64,000 nucleotides of DNA from Leptobrachium leishanense (Eukaryota; Chordata; Amphibia; Anura; Megophryidae). Shown one piece after another: positions 9,392-20,538 of this stretch. The stretch lies in NCBI GenBank assembly GCA_009667805.1, contig CM019066.1:6448001-6512000 (forward strand), written 5' to 3'. Under the pieces are notes generated by a model. It made no database searches. It was not told where the DNA came from and saw nothing but the letters and a program-made list of their open reading frames with translations. A program made the translations under genes and the position numbers. Every line of letters begins with the position of its first letter. Position 1 is the stretch's first letter.

Positions 9392-11161
9392 TCTACCGAA
9401 GGGGCCCCTCAACTAACGCTGAAGAGATTCAACAGTTATTCCTCCCCACTAAACATAGGGAGAGTGTGCTGCAATCACTACATGATGAGCATGGACATTT
9501 GGGTGCTGAGAGAACTTTTAAGCTGGTGCGAGATAGGTTCTATTGGCCTTGCATGAGAGCTGAAGTGGAAAGTTATTGTCATTCCTGTCTGAGGTGTATT
9601 CAGAGAAAGACTCTACCGACCCGAACCGCTCCAATGAGCCATCTGCAGAGCCAGGGACCCATGGATTTGGTGTGCATTGACTTCTTGTGCTTAGAGCCGG
9701 ATGCTAGTGGGCAAGGGAACATTCTAATAGTGACTGATCATTTCACTCGTTACGCCCAAGCTTTTTCCACAAAAGATCAACGCGCTCCGACAGTGGCCAA
9801 GGTGTTGATGGAAAAGTTCTTTGTTCATTACGGACTGCCAAGGAGGATACACTCTGATCAGGGTAGAGACTTTGAAAGCAGACTGGTGGACAATTGTTAG
9901 AGCTGTTGGGAATCCAAAAGACCCGAACTACCCATATCACCCTCAAGGTGATGCTCAGCCTGAAAGGTTTAATCGCACACTGCTAAACATGCTGGGGACC
10001 TTGTCGAATGTGGAGAAGCAGAGTTGGAGTCGTCACATAGCTACTCTGGTGCATGCATATAACAGTACGGAGAGCGATGCAACTGGATACTCACCGTACC
10101 GTCTTATGTTCGGAAGGGAGGCTCGACTGCCGGTTGATTTGGCATTTGGGTTATCTCTAGACCAGACGTCAGTAGCTTCCCATAGAAACTACGTGGATAG
10201 ACTTCGAAAGAATCTGGCTTCTGCGTTTGAACAGGCCCGTTTGACCTCAGGAAACAGGGAGCAAAGAAACAAAAGGAACTATGACTTGAAAGTTCGAATA
10301 CAAGATCTACAACCCGGTGATAGGGTTCTATTGAAGAACTTGGGTGCTGCTGCGAGACACAAGTTGGCGAATAGGTGGAGTTCCCAGGTTTACATTGTCT
10401 GCAAACAACTGCCGGGTCTACCAGTGTATCAGATTCGCCCGGATGGAAAGGCTGGGCCTCTCAAGAACTGGCACCGGAATCATTTGTTACCTTTGAGAGA
10501 GGCTGTGAGGATGCCAGTTGGGGATGAACTGCCTCTGCCAAATCCGCCTGTTCCATGTTTGCCTCCTGTTACTCGGTCTCAACAGACCCGGGTTGTCGAA
10601 GAGAGCGAAAGAGACAGTGAAGAAGAGAGTTATTGTCTAGACTGGATGCGCTCACCGGAGCCTGAGGAGGTTGTCATTGTTCCTGAGCGGCTGGAGAGTA
10701 ACTTGAGGCCTGAAGCTCCTGAATTTCTGCTGGAAGTCTCTGAGACTGTTGAAATCCCTGAAGCTCTTGAATTTCAGCTGGAAGTCCCTGAGGCTGTTGG
10801 GATCCCGGTAGCTCCGGAAGTTGAAGCTTATTCAGGCGATTATAGTTCTATGCCTTCACTGGAGGGATCATACTCTGAAGAAACGTCTGCTCCAGTGATA
10901 GAGAGAAGGACTGAGCCAGCACCTATAGTACTTCTACCTGAAGAGGAACTGATTGAGCCAGAACCAAAACGCTCTGTTCGACCGCCTCAACGACTCACCT
11001 ACGACTCACCAGGACATAGCACTGAAGAGGCCATCACCACAGTGCAGAGGTTGCCCGAAGTGTCTGCTATGCTAGCTGAGGTAGCCCAAAATATGAATCA
11101 ACTTGAGGAAGTGTTCCTAACCCACTACATGTACGCTGCTGAACCTGTACATGTTATGTAA
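9392..11161 (+). pseudogene. pol: Integrase and C-terminal tail of Gypsy pol
   Basis: The first frame (to 9900) has the HHCC zinc domain (HDEHGHLGAERT then CHSCLRCIQRK) and the first two catalytic Asp codons at 9679 and 9856. The next frame (9821-11161) contains the catalytic Glu codon at 9962, about 35 codons after the second Asp, then a GPY/F-like module (GPLKNWHRNHLLP). It ends in a long acidic Pro/Glu-rich tail with loosely repeated units around 10700-10830. No chromodomain is recognised. Between about 9885 and 9935 the reading frame changes twice, so this copy cannot make active integrase. The tail has no membrane segment and is not envelope-like. Confidence 0.88.
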
Positions 11162-11228
11162 ACTGTATTCAAATTTTGTGGAAATGTAATGTAACTGTTG
11201 TACCTCCTTGGAGAGACCCAAGAGTTCT

Positions 11229-11241
11229 AGGAGGGGGAGAG
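11229..11241 (+). other. Polypurine tract
   Basis: The purine run AGGAGGGGGAGAG ends directly at the TG start of the 3' LTR, which is the expected place for plus-strand priming. Confidence 0.8.
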
Positions 11242-12354
11242 TGTAGCGCTGTGTTAAAATCTTGCTGCTGGCAGTACCTATTTTTGGCCACAAGATGGAG
11301 ACAATCGCGATTAGAGACACTGGACATTGGGACTACATTTCCCGGCGTGCTTTGCAAAGAGACAGGAAGTGGGTGGGACACAGGACGCTTACATCCCGAA
11401 CCTCGTGGAGAACGCGCCAGAGCGCGCGAGGGAACGAGAGAGAGCAGACGCAGTGCAAGACATCGCTAGAGGGCCTAGGCCAGAGCGCGAGTGAGACCTG
11501 TCAGTTCCTTTATCGGGTCATTCAGCCTAAGGAGAAGGAGACCTCCAAGTTCCAGAGATTGCTGCAGATCAAAGAAACCGAAGACCTCGAGTGAGGAGTT
11601 GCCGCGAGTTGATCGGATACGGAGAGCAGGCGGTGAGCTGGACAAGTCGTGGACAAGCTACGGAAAGTCAGACAACGGATCCGGCCGCAAGTATCCCCAG
11701 TCAATATCGAGCGGAGAGACGTCCTGGGTCAGCGGAGCCTAAAGCAACCGGTGGATGGGTGAGAGGCCTCCAAGGCTGTATGTAAATAAGGAACACACTG
11801 CTGTTTTCTCTTTAAAGTCCACAGGGCCCCAACTTGACTAGTCGAAGACATTCCTTAAGTAAATTCACTGGCCAGTTGAACAGTACCCGGGTACCACACA
11901 CACATATACACCTTTTACATTCCGGGACTTAACCTGTGCAGGACTCATTCTGTTACGAATCGGAACGGGAGTTAAAGATACGTTCCGAATATATTTTTCT
12001 CTTTTCCGCTGCGCGTTTATCGAAATACGAAGAGATTGTGTTTTTGGGTTTCGCTACGTGTCCCTTTTTCCGAATTTTCGGGCAATTGCATTTCTTTTCT
12101 GTTCGGTTGCGAATATAATATTTTTCCGAAATACGAAGCCTCGTGTTTCGTTTCTTTCCCGCTACGCGTTTTTACCACGATACGATAATACTGTAATAAT
12201 ACCTGTGAATACCGTGTCTCACGTCTGCTTAATATTTTAGTAAACTATTTAAATTATAAAAACCCACAGCGGTGTTGGAGTATATTTATTCCCTAGTGCG
12301 GGGAGACTGACCCGTGGTTCATTTTCAGCGGCTCCTCCGAGAGTGAGCGCTACA
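11242..12354 (+). repeat. 3' LTR of the Gypsy element (1113 bp)
   Basis: Complete LTR from TGTAGCGCT to AGCGCTACA. It contains the region repeated at 1-1015 with about nine substitutions and one indel. The sequence after it (CAAACAAACAAA) is unrelated host or older repeat DNA. Confidence 0.95.
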
Positions 12355-12369
12355 CAAACAAACAAAAAA

Positions 12370-12960
12370 AACGATTGAAAGTGTCAAAATTTGAAGCGCG
12401 GTTTGTGTGCAAAAAAAACCTACTCAACGAAAATGCCTGGAATTTACATAGCATCCTATGAATGATAATAAAAAGGTCTGTTACAGAAAAAAAGAAAATC
12501 CGCTGTTAAAAAATAAAACGGAAAAAAAATTTAGTCGAAAAACTCCCAAAAAATGCCTAAAAGATCCTAAAAAAAAAAAAAAATAAAGAGACTTTTTACT
12601 ACAGATTAAAATAATAAACGGTTTATTAGATATTGAATTAAAACAGGAATATTTTTAACATTGAAGCCTATGGGATTCGCCTGAATAAACCTGCCGCATG
12701 AAACCACCGAACAGCAGGGCATTTTGGCAACTTTTCTCTGCTGTTCGGTGTCTCTGAATAGATTAACCATTGCTTCTCTATGGGGGATTTTACTGCCGTC
12801 GAACAGGCACTGCACTTGCTGGCAGTTTGCCAAAATTTTGCTGAACTGCCTGGTCTCTGAATAGCTGAATGGCCCCGAAATGTCACCGTACGGGGAAATT
12901 CCCTGTTCAGTGCCATTTTGGGGCCAGATCAGCTCTCTCTGAATAACCCCTGTGGTGTTC
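12370..12960 (-). repeat. Interspersed repeat R1, copy 1
   Basis: This AT-rich stretch shares segments with the reverse complement of about 22345-22930, and a shorter copy lies at 40900-41045. Shared landmarks include the CAGGCGAATCCCATAG-type segment, the AATAAACGGTTTATTAGAT-type segment, and the block that ends near the TGTAACAG/CTGTTACAG site. I cannot assign it to a superfamily. The next 250 bases (12961-13211) show nothing I can identify. Confidence 0.6.
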
Positions 12961-13211
12961 CCTGTGACTTTCGCTTATTGCAAACAAAGGTCATTTGCAT
13001 TTGGGCTCGAAAACCTGCCCCTAAAGTTTTATCACCATGTGCACGGTGCCCGAGGAGCTAACACTTTTTAAAAACAGCTGGGGAATGTGTTTAAATACAG
13101 ATTCAACCATAATACTATGGTTATAGAGTGCTGCAGATCAGCCGTTATGCTAGCGCCACTCAAAGATAATGCTGTGCCTTCTCAAAATAGAATGGGGTAA
13201 CCCTTACATGG

Positions 13212-15838
13212 ATAGAATCTTTATAGAGGAAAGAACAGAATGTGTCGTTCAAGGACACACAAGAGGGACGAAAGTGTTAAAACGTAGCTTTTACTGATAA
13301 ACTTAAAACAAAATCAAGTCACGAGAGAAAAGGTGATGTCACACAACACAACTTTTGGTTCATTCTTACATTTATGCTGTTCTACACGCTGCTTGAATGC
13401 TCCTGGAGATGCCTCGATGGCAAAAGGCGTAACATAAACAGATCTGTGTTTTTAACCCTTCAAACGCTAACCTGGTCTGTAGGGTATCCCACTGCTCCAA
13501 CAGAGAGTATAACTTTGGTGTTTCTACTGCAGAGGAACAACGATTGTTTTCATTCTCTCTCCTCCATATTGAGAATTATACGCTGTCCTCCAACCCTAAA
13601 CGGCTCTGGTCCACCTTCAACACCCTCCTCTACCCACCTGCACCTCCCCCCTCAGCTGCCTTCAGCGCTCAAGAGCTGGCAGACTACTTCCTCAGTAAAA
13701 CTTTAACTATCAGAAGCAACATCCCAACACAAGATAGTTATCTGCCACCTCCACTCCCACAGGTCCCATCTGCCACCCTCTGCCGCTTCCGCCCAACCAC
13801 TGAGGAGGAAGTCAATTCCTTATTGTCCTCCTCACATCTCACCACGTGCCGCTCGACCCCATTCCCTCACATCTAATTCCTCCCCTCTCCTCCTCCCTCA
13901 CCCCTGCTCTCACACACATCTTCAACCTATCTCTCTCCACTGGCTCCTTTCCATCCGCCTTCAAACACGCGCTAGTTACCCCTTTACTAAAGAAACCATC
14001 CCTAGATCCCAACTCTCCATCCAACTACCGTCCTGTATCCCTGCTTCCCTTTACCTCTAAGCTCTTAGAAAAACTAGTCTTCAACCGCCTCTCCCTCTTC
14101 CTGTCCTCCAATTCCCTACTTGACCCCTGCAATCTGGCTTCCGTCCCCTACACTCAACTGAAACTGCCCTCACCAAGTCACCAACGACCTCCTAACTGCT
14201 AAAAACACGGCCACTATTCTATTCTCATCCTGCTTGACCTCTCGGCTGCTTTTGACACTGTTGACCACCCCCTCCTTCTACAGACCCTCAACTCTCTGGG
14301 TCTCGTGACACTGCACTTGCTTGGATTGACTCCTATTTATCCAACAGGTCCTTCTGTGTGTCCTTTGCTGGTAACTCCTCCTCCTCATTGCCTCTATCTG
14401 TTGGTGTACCTCAAGGCTCTGTCCTTGGTCCTCTGCTCTTTTCCATCTACACCTCCTCCCTGGGCAAAATCATCAACAGCTTTGGCTTTAATTACCACCT
14501 CTACGCTGATGACACTCAGATCTACCTCTCTACCCCTGATCTCTCTCCCCCTGTCCTTTCCAAAGTCAGTGACTGTTTATCTGGCATCTCCTCCTGGATG
14601 GCCTCCCACCACCTAAAGATCAACATGTCAAAGACTGAGCTCCTACTTATTCCTCCCTCTAATGCCGCCCCACCTCCTGACTTCTCGATCACGGTGGAGG
14701 GTATCACCATCTCCCCATCAAACCAAGTTCGCTGTCTTGGAGTTACACTTGACTCTGCTCTTTCCTTCATCCCCCACATCAAGTCTCTTTCCTCCTCCTG
14801 CCGATACCAACTGCGTAATATTTACAGAATTCGGCCATTTCTTACCGCTGTCGCCACAAAACAACTCATACACGCCCTGGTAATCTCCCGACTCGACTAT
14901 TGCAATAATCTCTTATCTGGCCTCCCTCTGTCCCACCTCTCCCCCTACAATCCATCCTGAACGCCTCCGCCAGGCTAATTCACCTCACCCGCCGCTCTGT
15001 CTCTGCCGCTCCCCTCTGCGAGTCCCTTCACTGGCTCCCCATCCACTGCAGAATTAAGTTCAAAATCCTTATCCTTACCTACAAAAGCCTCACTAACTCA
15101 GCTCCCCACTACCTGTCCTCACTAATCACCAAATACACCCCAGCCCGCTCCCTAAGGTCAAACAGTGACCTGCGCCTAGCTTCTCCCCGCATCACCTCTT
15201 CCCATGATAGACTGCAGGATTTCTCACGCGCAGCCCCCACTCTCTGGAACGCTCTCCCTCGTGCTGTCAGACTTTCCCCTAACTTCTCTTCCTTCAAACG
15301 CTCCCTGAAAACATTCCTATTTAGGGAGGCCTACCACCCAACTCACTGACGCAACCATCAATCACTCTCACCTTACAGTCCTCTCCTCCTGTTTCCAACC
15401 CCAACCCTCCCAGATTGTGAGTTCCTACGGGAATAGGGCCCTCATCTCCTCCTGTACTGTTTGTCAAATGTTGTTCAATGTATTGTAACCCTGTCTATAC
15501 TGTGCTTATTGTACAGCGCTGCGGAATATGCTGGCGCTTTATAAATAAAGAATAATAATAATAATGGGCGAGCCGCTCACAGTGATCTGTATGCGTTTCC
15601 TTCACAGCAATAGATACATTCTAAGGATCCTTAAGGGACAGTCTAGTTCAAAAATAGTATACCACCTTAGAGTATCACACGTATTTTATCTGTTTGTGTC
15701 GTTTATTGCATTGTGTGGCATCACCTGTTCTCCCGTGACTTGATTTTGTTTTATCAGTAAAAGGTAAGTTTTAACGCTGTCATTTCTCTTGTGTGCCCTG
15801 GGGGGACACATTCTGTTCCTTCTTCTATAAAAATCCTA
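13212..15838. repeat. Inverted-repeat arms (~140 bp) enclosing an L2-type LINE fragment
   Basis: The left arm (about 13212-13352) matches the reverse complement of about 15700-15838, for instance GAACAGAATGTGTC and CAAAATCAAGTCACG against their complements. The arms flank the LINE fragment at 13540-15565. This could be a DNA transposon whose interior was replaced by, or hit by, the LINE. No target duplication was identified. Confidence 0.6.
13540..15565 (+). pseudogene. L2/CR1-superfamily LINE, 5'-truncated RT fragment
   Basis: RT pieces appear in three frames: 13544-13876 (entry region with TTEEEVNSLL), 13846-14202 (SNYRPVSLLPF) and 14358-14960 ([18 protein letters not shown] and the catalytic HLYADDTQI box). 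The C-terminal blocks (LHWLPIHCRIKFKI, SRAAPTLWNALP) can be read to about 15350 in further broken frames. The 3' end has a TGTACAGCGCTGCGGAATATG segment and an AATAATAAT tail, a pattern of vertebrate L2-type LINEs. The endonuclease is missing. A second copy of only this 3' end lies near 41100-41225. Confidence 0.82.
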
Positions 15839-15899
15839 ATGTGTTTAAATAACAGCTCCCCAGCTGATCCTCAATCGAGACTTGAACTGCAGTAACTAT

Positions 15900-16487
15900 T
15901 TTCGGCCTGAAGATGGCGACATCTGCCTGCCAAATAGGTTATTACAGTAAGGAATACACTGGGAATATTCCTAAATATTTATTACTGTATCATTAATTAA
16001 CTCCCCTGACGGTTATCCCGAGTGTGGCTCGGGGTTAAATTTCACAGCTGAAAGCGGTAACCCCCGAGACACACTCGGGCTGCATACATCACCTCTCCCT
16101 GCGCTCCCTCGCTGATCCCCACAGTCTCCTCTGGCGATCGCAACCTCATGGGTCCTGGTTTCCTTCTCGCGAGGAGGGAACCAGGGAGTATGAGGTCGCG
16201 ATCGCCAGAGGAGACAGCGGGGGACATCGGGGGAGCGCAGGGAGAGGTGATGTATCCAGCGGCATCCCGAGTGTTGCTCGGGGTTACCACTTCCAGCATA
16301 GGAATTTAACCCCGAGCCACACTCGGGAATACTGCTAGGGGGCAAAAAAAATAAAAATTGGACCACTTTTTGACCCGAAATTTTGAAATAATTAGACCGC
16401 CAGGGAGGTTAAAGCAAATTCAAAACCAAAAAACAATGGTTCCTTACAGCCATTTTCTGGAAAATTTGTTGCTAGTGAAGGGGTTAA
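15900..16487 (-). repeat. Partial TTAA-ended repeat (same family as 22077-23457), split by a MITE
   Basis: The block with AAGATGGCGACATCTGCCTGCC and the GGTTATTACAGTAAGGAATAC stretch is the reverse complement of sequence at about 22200-22230 and 31280-31330. After the MITE at 15997-16412 it continues to AGTGAAGGGGTTAA at 16475-16487, the family terminus. Confidence 0.6.
15997..16412. mobile_element. Palindromic TTAA-flanked MITE, copy 1 (416 bp)
   Basis: TTAA lies at both ends, with inverted ends CTCCCCTGACGGT and ACCGCCAGGGAG. Inside, several GC-rich segments (CGAGTGTGGCTCGGGG, GCGATCGC, CTTCTCGCGAG) are repeated in inverted order, so the whole element folds into a long hairpin. TTAA target use suggests a piggyBac-type mobiliser. 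Copy 2 lies at 20157-20538. It encodes no protein. Confidence 0.8.
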
Positions 16488-16959
16488 ACCTGGAAACTGG
16501 GTCCAGAAACTCTCAGCACATGAATACACCATATGCCTGTCTCTGTGGTTTGTGGGAGTGTAATGTGGCTTTCGTTCACCCTGGGTCCTGGGTCTTCAAT
16601 TCCCTCTATGTATCTTCCTGCTGGACTCTCCTTTAGGATTCAGGCGTTCGAGTCACTGGGTTCTCTGCTCGCATTTAAGCAGGGCTCGAGTCGAGCGGGA
16701 ATGCGCAGGAACGACGTGCCCGCACTTCTCCCACAGCGGGAACGCTGCGGGAACGCAGCGTTCCCGCTGTGGCCCGAGCCCGAACGCCGCCGCCGCACAT
16801 TGCCGGCGGCCGCGTGCTTCCTGTTACAACGGCCGGTGACAGCAGGTGGAGCCGCTCGCCTGGCTGTTTCATAGATCCCAGGCGAGCGGCTGCACTTCCT
16901 GTCAGCGGCCGCTGAAGCAGGAAACACGTGGCCGGCGGCAATGTGCGGCAGGAGCAGCA

Positions 16960-17520
16960 AAGGTGAGCTGGGCTGGGGGCAGTATCCATGAGACCTGGGG
17001 GGGCATATCCATGAGACCTGGGGCATATCCATGAGACCTGGGGCATATCCATGAGACCTGGGGGCAGTATCCATGAGACCTGGGGCATATCCATGAGACC
17101 TGGGGGGCATATCCATGAGACCTGGGGGGGTGCAATATCCATGAGACCTGGGGGGGCAATATCCATGAGACCTGGGGCATATCCATGAGACCTGGGGGGG
17201 CAATATCCATGAGACCTGGGGGGGCAATATCCATGAGACCTGGGGCATATCCATGAGACCTGGGGGGGCATATCCATGAGACCTGGGGGGGCAATATCCA
17301 TGAGAGCTGGGGCATATCCATGAGACCTGGGGGCAGTATCCATGAGACCTGGGGGCAGTATCCATGAGAGCTGGGGGCATTATCCATGAGACCTGGGGGC
17401 AATATCCATGAGACCTGGGGGCAGTATCCATGAGACCTGGGGCATATCCATGAGACCTGGGGCATTATCCATGAGACCTGGGAGCATTATCCATGAGAGC
17501 TGGGGGCAATATATACCCAT
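16960..17520. repeat. Minisatellite, ~21-25 bp units (CATATCCATGAGACCTGGGG type)
   Basis: About two dozen units built on ATCCATGAGACCTGGGG with variable G-run length and CATA, CAATA or CAGTA links. The unit is related to the larger array at 48197-52590 (ATCCATGAGCTGGGGCA). Long minus-strand frames through it (MDTAPRSHG type) come from the missing stop triplets. Confidence 0.92.
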
Positions 17521-17574
17521 ATGAGCTGGGGCAATTATATCCATGTGAACTGGGGAAAATATATCCATATAACC

Positions 17575-17800
17575 AGCGCTGTGTATGTTATTCTGGGGGC
17601 TCAGTGCTGTGTATGTTATTCTGGGGGTTCAGTGTTGTGTATATTATTCTGGGGGTTCAGTGTTGTGTATATTATTCTGGGGGCTCAGTGCTGGGTATAT
17701 TATTCTGGGGGTTCAGCGCTGTGTATATTATTCTGGGGGCTCAGTGCTGTGTATATTATTCTGGGGGCACAGTGTTGTGTATATTATTCTGGGGGGCCTG
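17575..17800. repeat. Minisatellite, ~28 bp units (TATTATTCTGGGGGCTCAGT type)
   Basis: Eight or so units of a 28-bp repeat follow directly on the first array within the same element. The core TTCTGGGG-TC-G-GCTG is also the core of the array in the related element at 62020-62690, where the unit length differs. Confidence 0.9.
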
Positions 17801-18217
17801 TGCCTGGATATATATATATTATATATAAAATGCGTTAGTCCAGTTGCCACAATCACGAGTATACCTGTACGGAGTGATACCTTTCACTGATCAGTATAGT
17901 TTCCAGTTTACACTCTTGAAAGCTTGTCTTTTAAATGTAAAGTTAACCCAATAAAAATGGTATCACCGGCACGCACTGCTATACTCGTGATATATATATA
18001 TATTTTCTTCAGGTAATGGGGGTTGTGGAATTCGTGGGTGAGTTCCCTCACTTTTTTTCCCAGGACTTGACCCCTGCATTTAAGTGCTTTCTGTCCCCAT
18101 ACGAGTCAGAATCTCAATGTTGAGACGTGGTGGGAAACATCCATTGGAGGCTTCGGTAATGTATTTTCATCAGCATTTGTCTCGTCTCACTATTTTGGGG
18201 AAAGCTCTTCAATTCAC

Positions 18218-18866
18218 ACTGCCTGGCCATAAATATGTCACCTCCTGAATTTAACTAATTAGAAGTGAACATTCTAGGTCAAAATAGCCGATTTGGAAAG
18301 TGAGATTTTTGGCTATTTTGACCTAGGATTTTCACTTCTCCAAAAGTTTCACCTTTCTCTGAATAATTCTGTAAGCCAATAGATGCAGCCTTCCATTGGA
18401 TAATTACTGCAGTGATTAATATGTTTCAGCTGCATAAAATGAGGTCTTGTGACTCCCTGAATATACTGAATGAGCAGGTTTTTCCATCAATGGGTTTTTT
18501 CTCCCCTGATGGCACAGCGGGCATATTCCAAGATGGCAATGCCAGGATTCATCGGTGTCAAATTGTGCGAGAGTGGTTGAGGGAGCATGAGACATCATTT
18601 TCCCACATGGATTGGCCACCACACAGTCCAGACCTTAACCCCATTGAGAATCTTTGGGATAATGTGCTGGAGAAGACTTTACGCAGCGTCCGACTCTCCC
18701 ATCATCAATACAAGATCTTGGCCACAAATTAATGTGACTCTGGATGCAAATAAATGCTGTGACATTGCATGAGCTTATCCAAACAATGCCACGACGAATG
18801 TGAGACATAATCAAAGCAAAAGGCGACACAACCAAATAGTAGCGCGTGGACCTTGGCCAGACAGTG
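18218..18866 (+). mobile_element. Decayed Tc1/mariner-type element
   Basis: The inverted ends CACTGCCTGGCCA (18218-18230) and TGGCCAGACAGTG (18854-18866) enclose a remnant of transposase. The right end is followed by TA; the left TA has mutated. The 650-bp length means most of the N-terminal coding part is gone. Confidence 0.75.
18412..18732 (+). pseudogene. Tc1-like transposase, C-terminal remnant
   Basis: The frame holds [18 protein letters not shown] and [16 protein letters not shown], the second and third catalytic blocks of the DD34E transposase domain (Asp in the first, Glu in NPIE). The DNA-binding N-terminus and first catalytic block are absent, so it is inactive. Confidence 0.8.
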
Positions 18867-19042
18867 TAAATACACCCAGAATGCCGACCTGGGGCTTCCA
18901 GAAGTTTATCAGACTATTTTATGTAATGTTGGAACAGGACATTTGAAGTAACAATCTGGTGCTAAACAGATTTTTCTTTGCTTTGGAAAATCAACCTCTG
19001 CACGTCATACTAGCACAGTGTGGAAGGTTACTGTGCATCTAA

Positions 19043-19355
19043 GGCTGGGGTCAGACAAGCGGTAGTAAGAGCGGAAGGAACGTCCGTGAAAGTGGGCGTT
19101 CCTTCCGCTCGACGCCCGTCTGGCCACTTCGCTGAGCGCAGTTAGTGCGCTCAGTGCTGCAAGGCTTGATCCTCCTACGGAGGATCGCACTTTGCAGCCC
19201 CGTCAACACGTCCTAGCACTTTGACGGAGAGGCCTACTGCACGGACCAGCATGGCCGCTGTTGCGCGCGCAACAGTGTGTTCACAACGCTGCGACAGATG
19301 CCGGAAGGCACGTCAGTAGTACGGGCGCAGCTAGTGCGCTCATCTGACACCGGCC
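19043..19355. mobile_element. MITE with GGGTCAGAC-type ends, copy 1
   Basis: The ends read TAAGGCTGGGGTCAGAC and TCTGACACCGGCCTTA in inverted order. A direct repeat TGTGCATC flanks it on both sides (near 19032 and 19361), suggesting an 8- to 10-bp target duplication. Copy 2 with the same ends is at 20729-21153. The superfamily is uncertain. Confidence 0.65.
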
Positions 19356-19539
19356 TTATTGTGCATCTATTCTGCTCTCGGAACATACACATTATTATTT
19401 TATTAATATAGTGATTATATTGTTATCGCAAATTTTGATATACTTACTGCGCCAATAGGTGTCACCAGCGCACAAGAAAAGGAAAAATGGTCCTTCTCAC
19501 TCTGTCTGTCTCGATATATACGTATATATCACGAGTAAA

Positions 19540-19700
19540 GCAGTACATAGTGACACCTTTTTTATTGGACTAACATTACATATAAAAGACAAGCTTTCGA
19601 GAGTTATACCTCTCTTCCTTCTTCTTGAGGCAGAGCGATAGACTCTCGAAAGCTTGTCTTTTAAATGTAACGTTAGTCCAATAAAAAGGTGTCACTACGC
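19540..19700. repeat. Inverted repeat with TCTCGAAAGCTTGTC arms
   Basis: GACAAGCTTTCGAGAG and CTCTCGAAAGCTTGTC face each other, extended by TATTGGACTAA-type and TTAGTCCAATA-type outer arms. A single arm of the same family lies inside the element at 16680-18076 (about 17910-17990). These are typical of Penelope-like ends of vertebrates; the assignment is inferred. Confidence 0.55.
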
Positions 19701-19758
19701 ACTGCTATACTCAGGAGATTTTGGCATCTGGACTAACACGGCCTATCTAATATAAATA

Positions 19759-19936
19759 TACAAAAATCCAAGGAGTGGCCGCACTCAAAAATATAAAAAT
19801 TCTAAATTTATTATTAACCAGAATTAAATCATAGTTACTGACGTTTCGCCTCTTAACTATGTTTTAATTCTGGTTAATAATAAATTTAGCATTTTTATAT
19901 TTTTGAGTGCGGCCACTCCTTGGATTTTTGTATTTT
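19759..19936. repeat. Near-perfect palindrome (~85-bp arms) around a CGAAACGTC core
   Basis: The left arm contains GGAGTGGCCGCACTC and the right arm GAGTGCGGCCACTCC, with nearly complete pairing across about 85 bp. The short centre contains GACGTTTCGCC. A diverged relative with the same GAGTGCGGCC arm tip is at 60031-60227. Confidence 0.8.
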
Positions 19937-20156
19937 TTCTCAGGCCTTACACCACATTTTGCATCGGCTTTGCACTTTTGTATTTTTTGGAAGGAGCTGC
20001 TGGTATCCTGTATAATATTATATATATATATACACAATGTATAATGTTACAAATAAGATCTATAACTTATATGTAACTGAGATCATTAAGGGGTACTCGC
20101 TAGGCACGTATTCTCACCGTTGTTGATAACAACAGTAAAAAGCAACATTGTTGCAA

Positions 20157-20538
20157 TTAAACTCCCTAGCGGTTTTCACGAGTGTGACTCGGGGTTAAGC
20201 GGTAACTCCGAGCCACACTCGGGCTGTATACATACCTGTCCCTGCGCTCCCTCGCTGTCCCCCGCAATCACATTCTCCACCGTCCGACCGCGGCGTCCTG
20301 CTTCCTGGTTCCCTTCTCGCGAGAAGGGAACCAGGATGCCTTGATCGCCCGGAGGTGACTGCAGGGGACAGCGAGGGAAAGCAGGTAAAGGTATGCATCC
20401 AGCCCGAGTGTGACTCGGGGTTACCGATTTCAGCAATGAAATTTAACCCCGAGCTACACTCTAATACCACCAAGGGGCTGGATAATTGTGCTGATTCTGA
20501 CATATAAAATGTCAGAATCGGAACGCCAGGGAGGTTAA
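20157..20538. mobile_element. Palindromic TTAA-flanked MITE, copy 2 (382 bp)
   Basis: Same architecture as 15997-16412: TTAA at both ends, CTCCCTAGCGGT and ACGCCAGGGAG as termini, inner CGAGTGTGACTCGGGG and TTCTCGCGAGAAGGG palindromic blocks. Confidence 0.8.

Larger units (their letters stand above)
1..12354 (+). mobile_element. Ty3/Gypsy LTR retrotransposon, 5' LTR truncated by window edge, interrupted by a CR1 LINE
   Basis: Two direct repeats (1-1015 and 11242-12354) enclose gag, protease, RT, RNase H and integrase in the order PR-RT-RH-IN, which is the Ty3/Gypsy order. Both LTRs end in AGCGCTACA, and the complete 3' LTR starts with TGTAGCGCT, so the ends form a 9-bp inverted repeat. A tRNA-complementary site follows the 5' LTR and a purine tract precedes the 3' LTR. 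There is no envelope-like frame after integrase. Over about 1015 aligned bases the LTRs differ at roughly nine substitutions and one 1-base indel by eye, so the insertion looks recent. Pol is nevertheless broken by single-base indels and by a CR1 insertion between RNase H and integrase. The target duplication cannot be checked because the left end lies outside the window. Confidence 0.95.
16680..18076 (+). mobile_element. Non-autonomous hAT-like element carrying two minisatellites (1397 bp)
   Basis: The element is bounded by an exact 8-bp direct repeat CATTTAAG (16672-16679 and 18077-18084). The ends are inverted: CAGGGCTCGAGTC on the left and GACTTGACCCCTG on the right. After the left end comes a GC-rich palindrome (arms about 16800-16860 and 16877-16940), then two tandem arrays, then a tail with AGGTAATGGGGGTTGTGG. 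The 8-bp duplication and CAGGG start fit hAT elements. A related element with the same ends and tail lies at 61748-62839. No transposase is present. Confidence 0.82.

Noticed and set aside
10560..11161. Envelope gene after integrase
   Set aside because: The tail is in frame with integrase, acidic, without signal peptide, membrane segment or cysteine pattern.
16640..17568. Minus-strand frames of 187-263 codons (MDTAPRSHG type)
   Set aside because: Produced by the minisatellite at 16960-17520; several frames are open at once.
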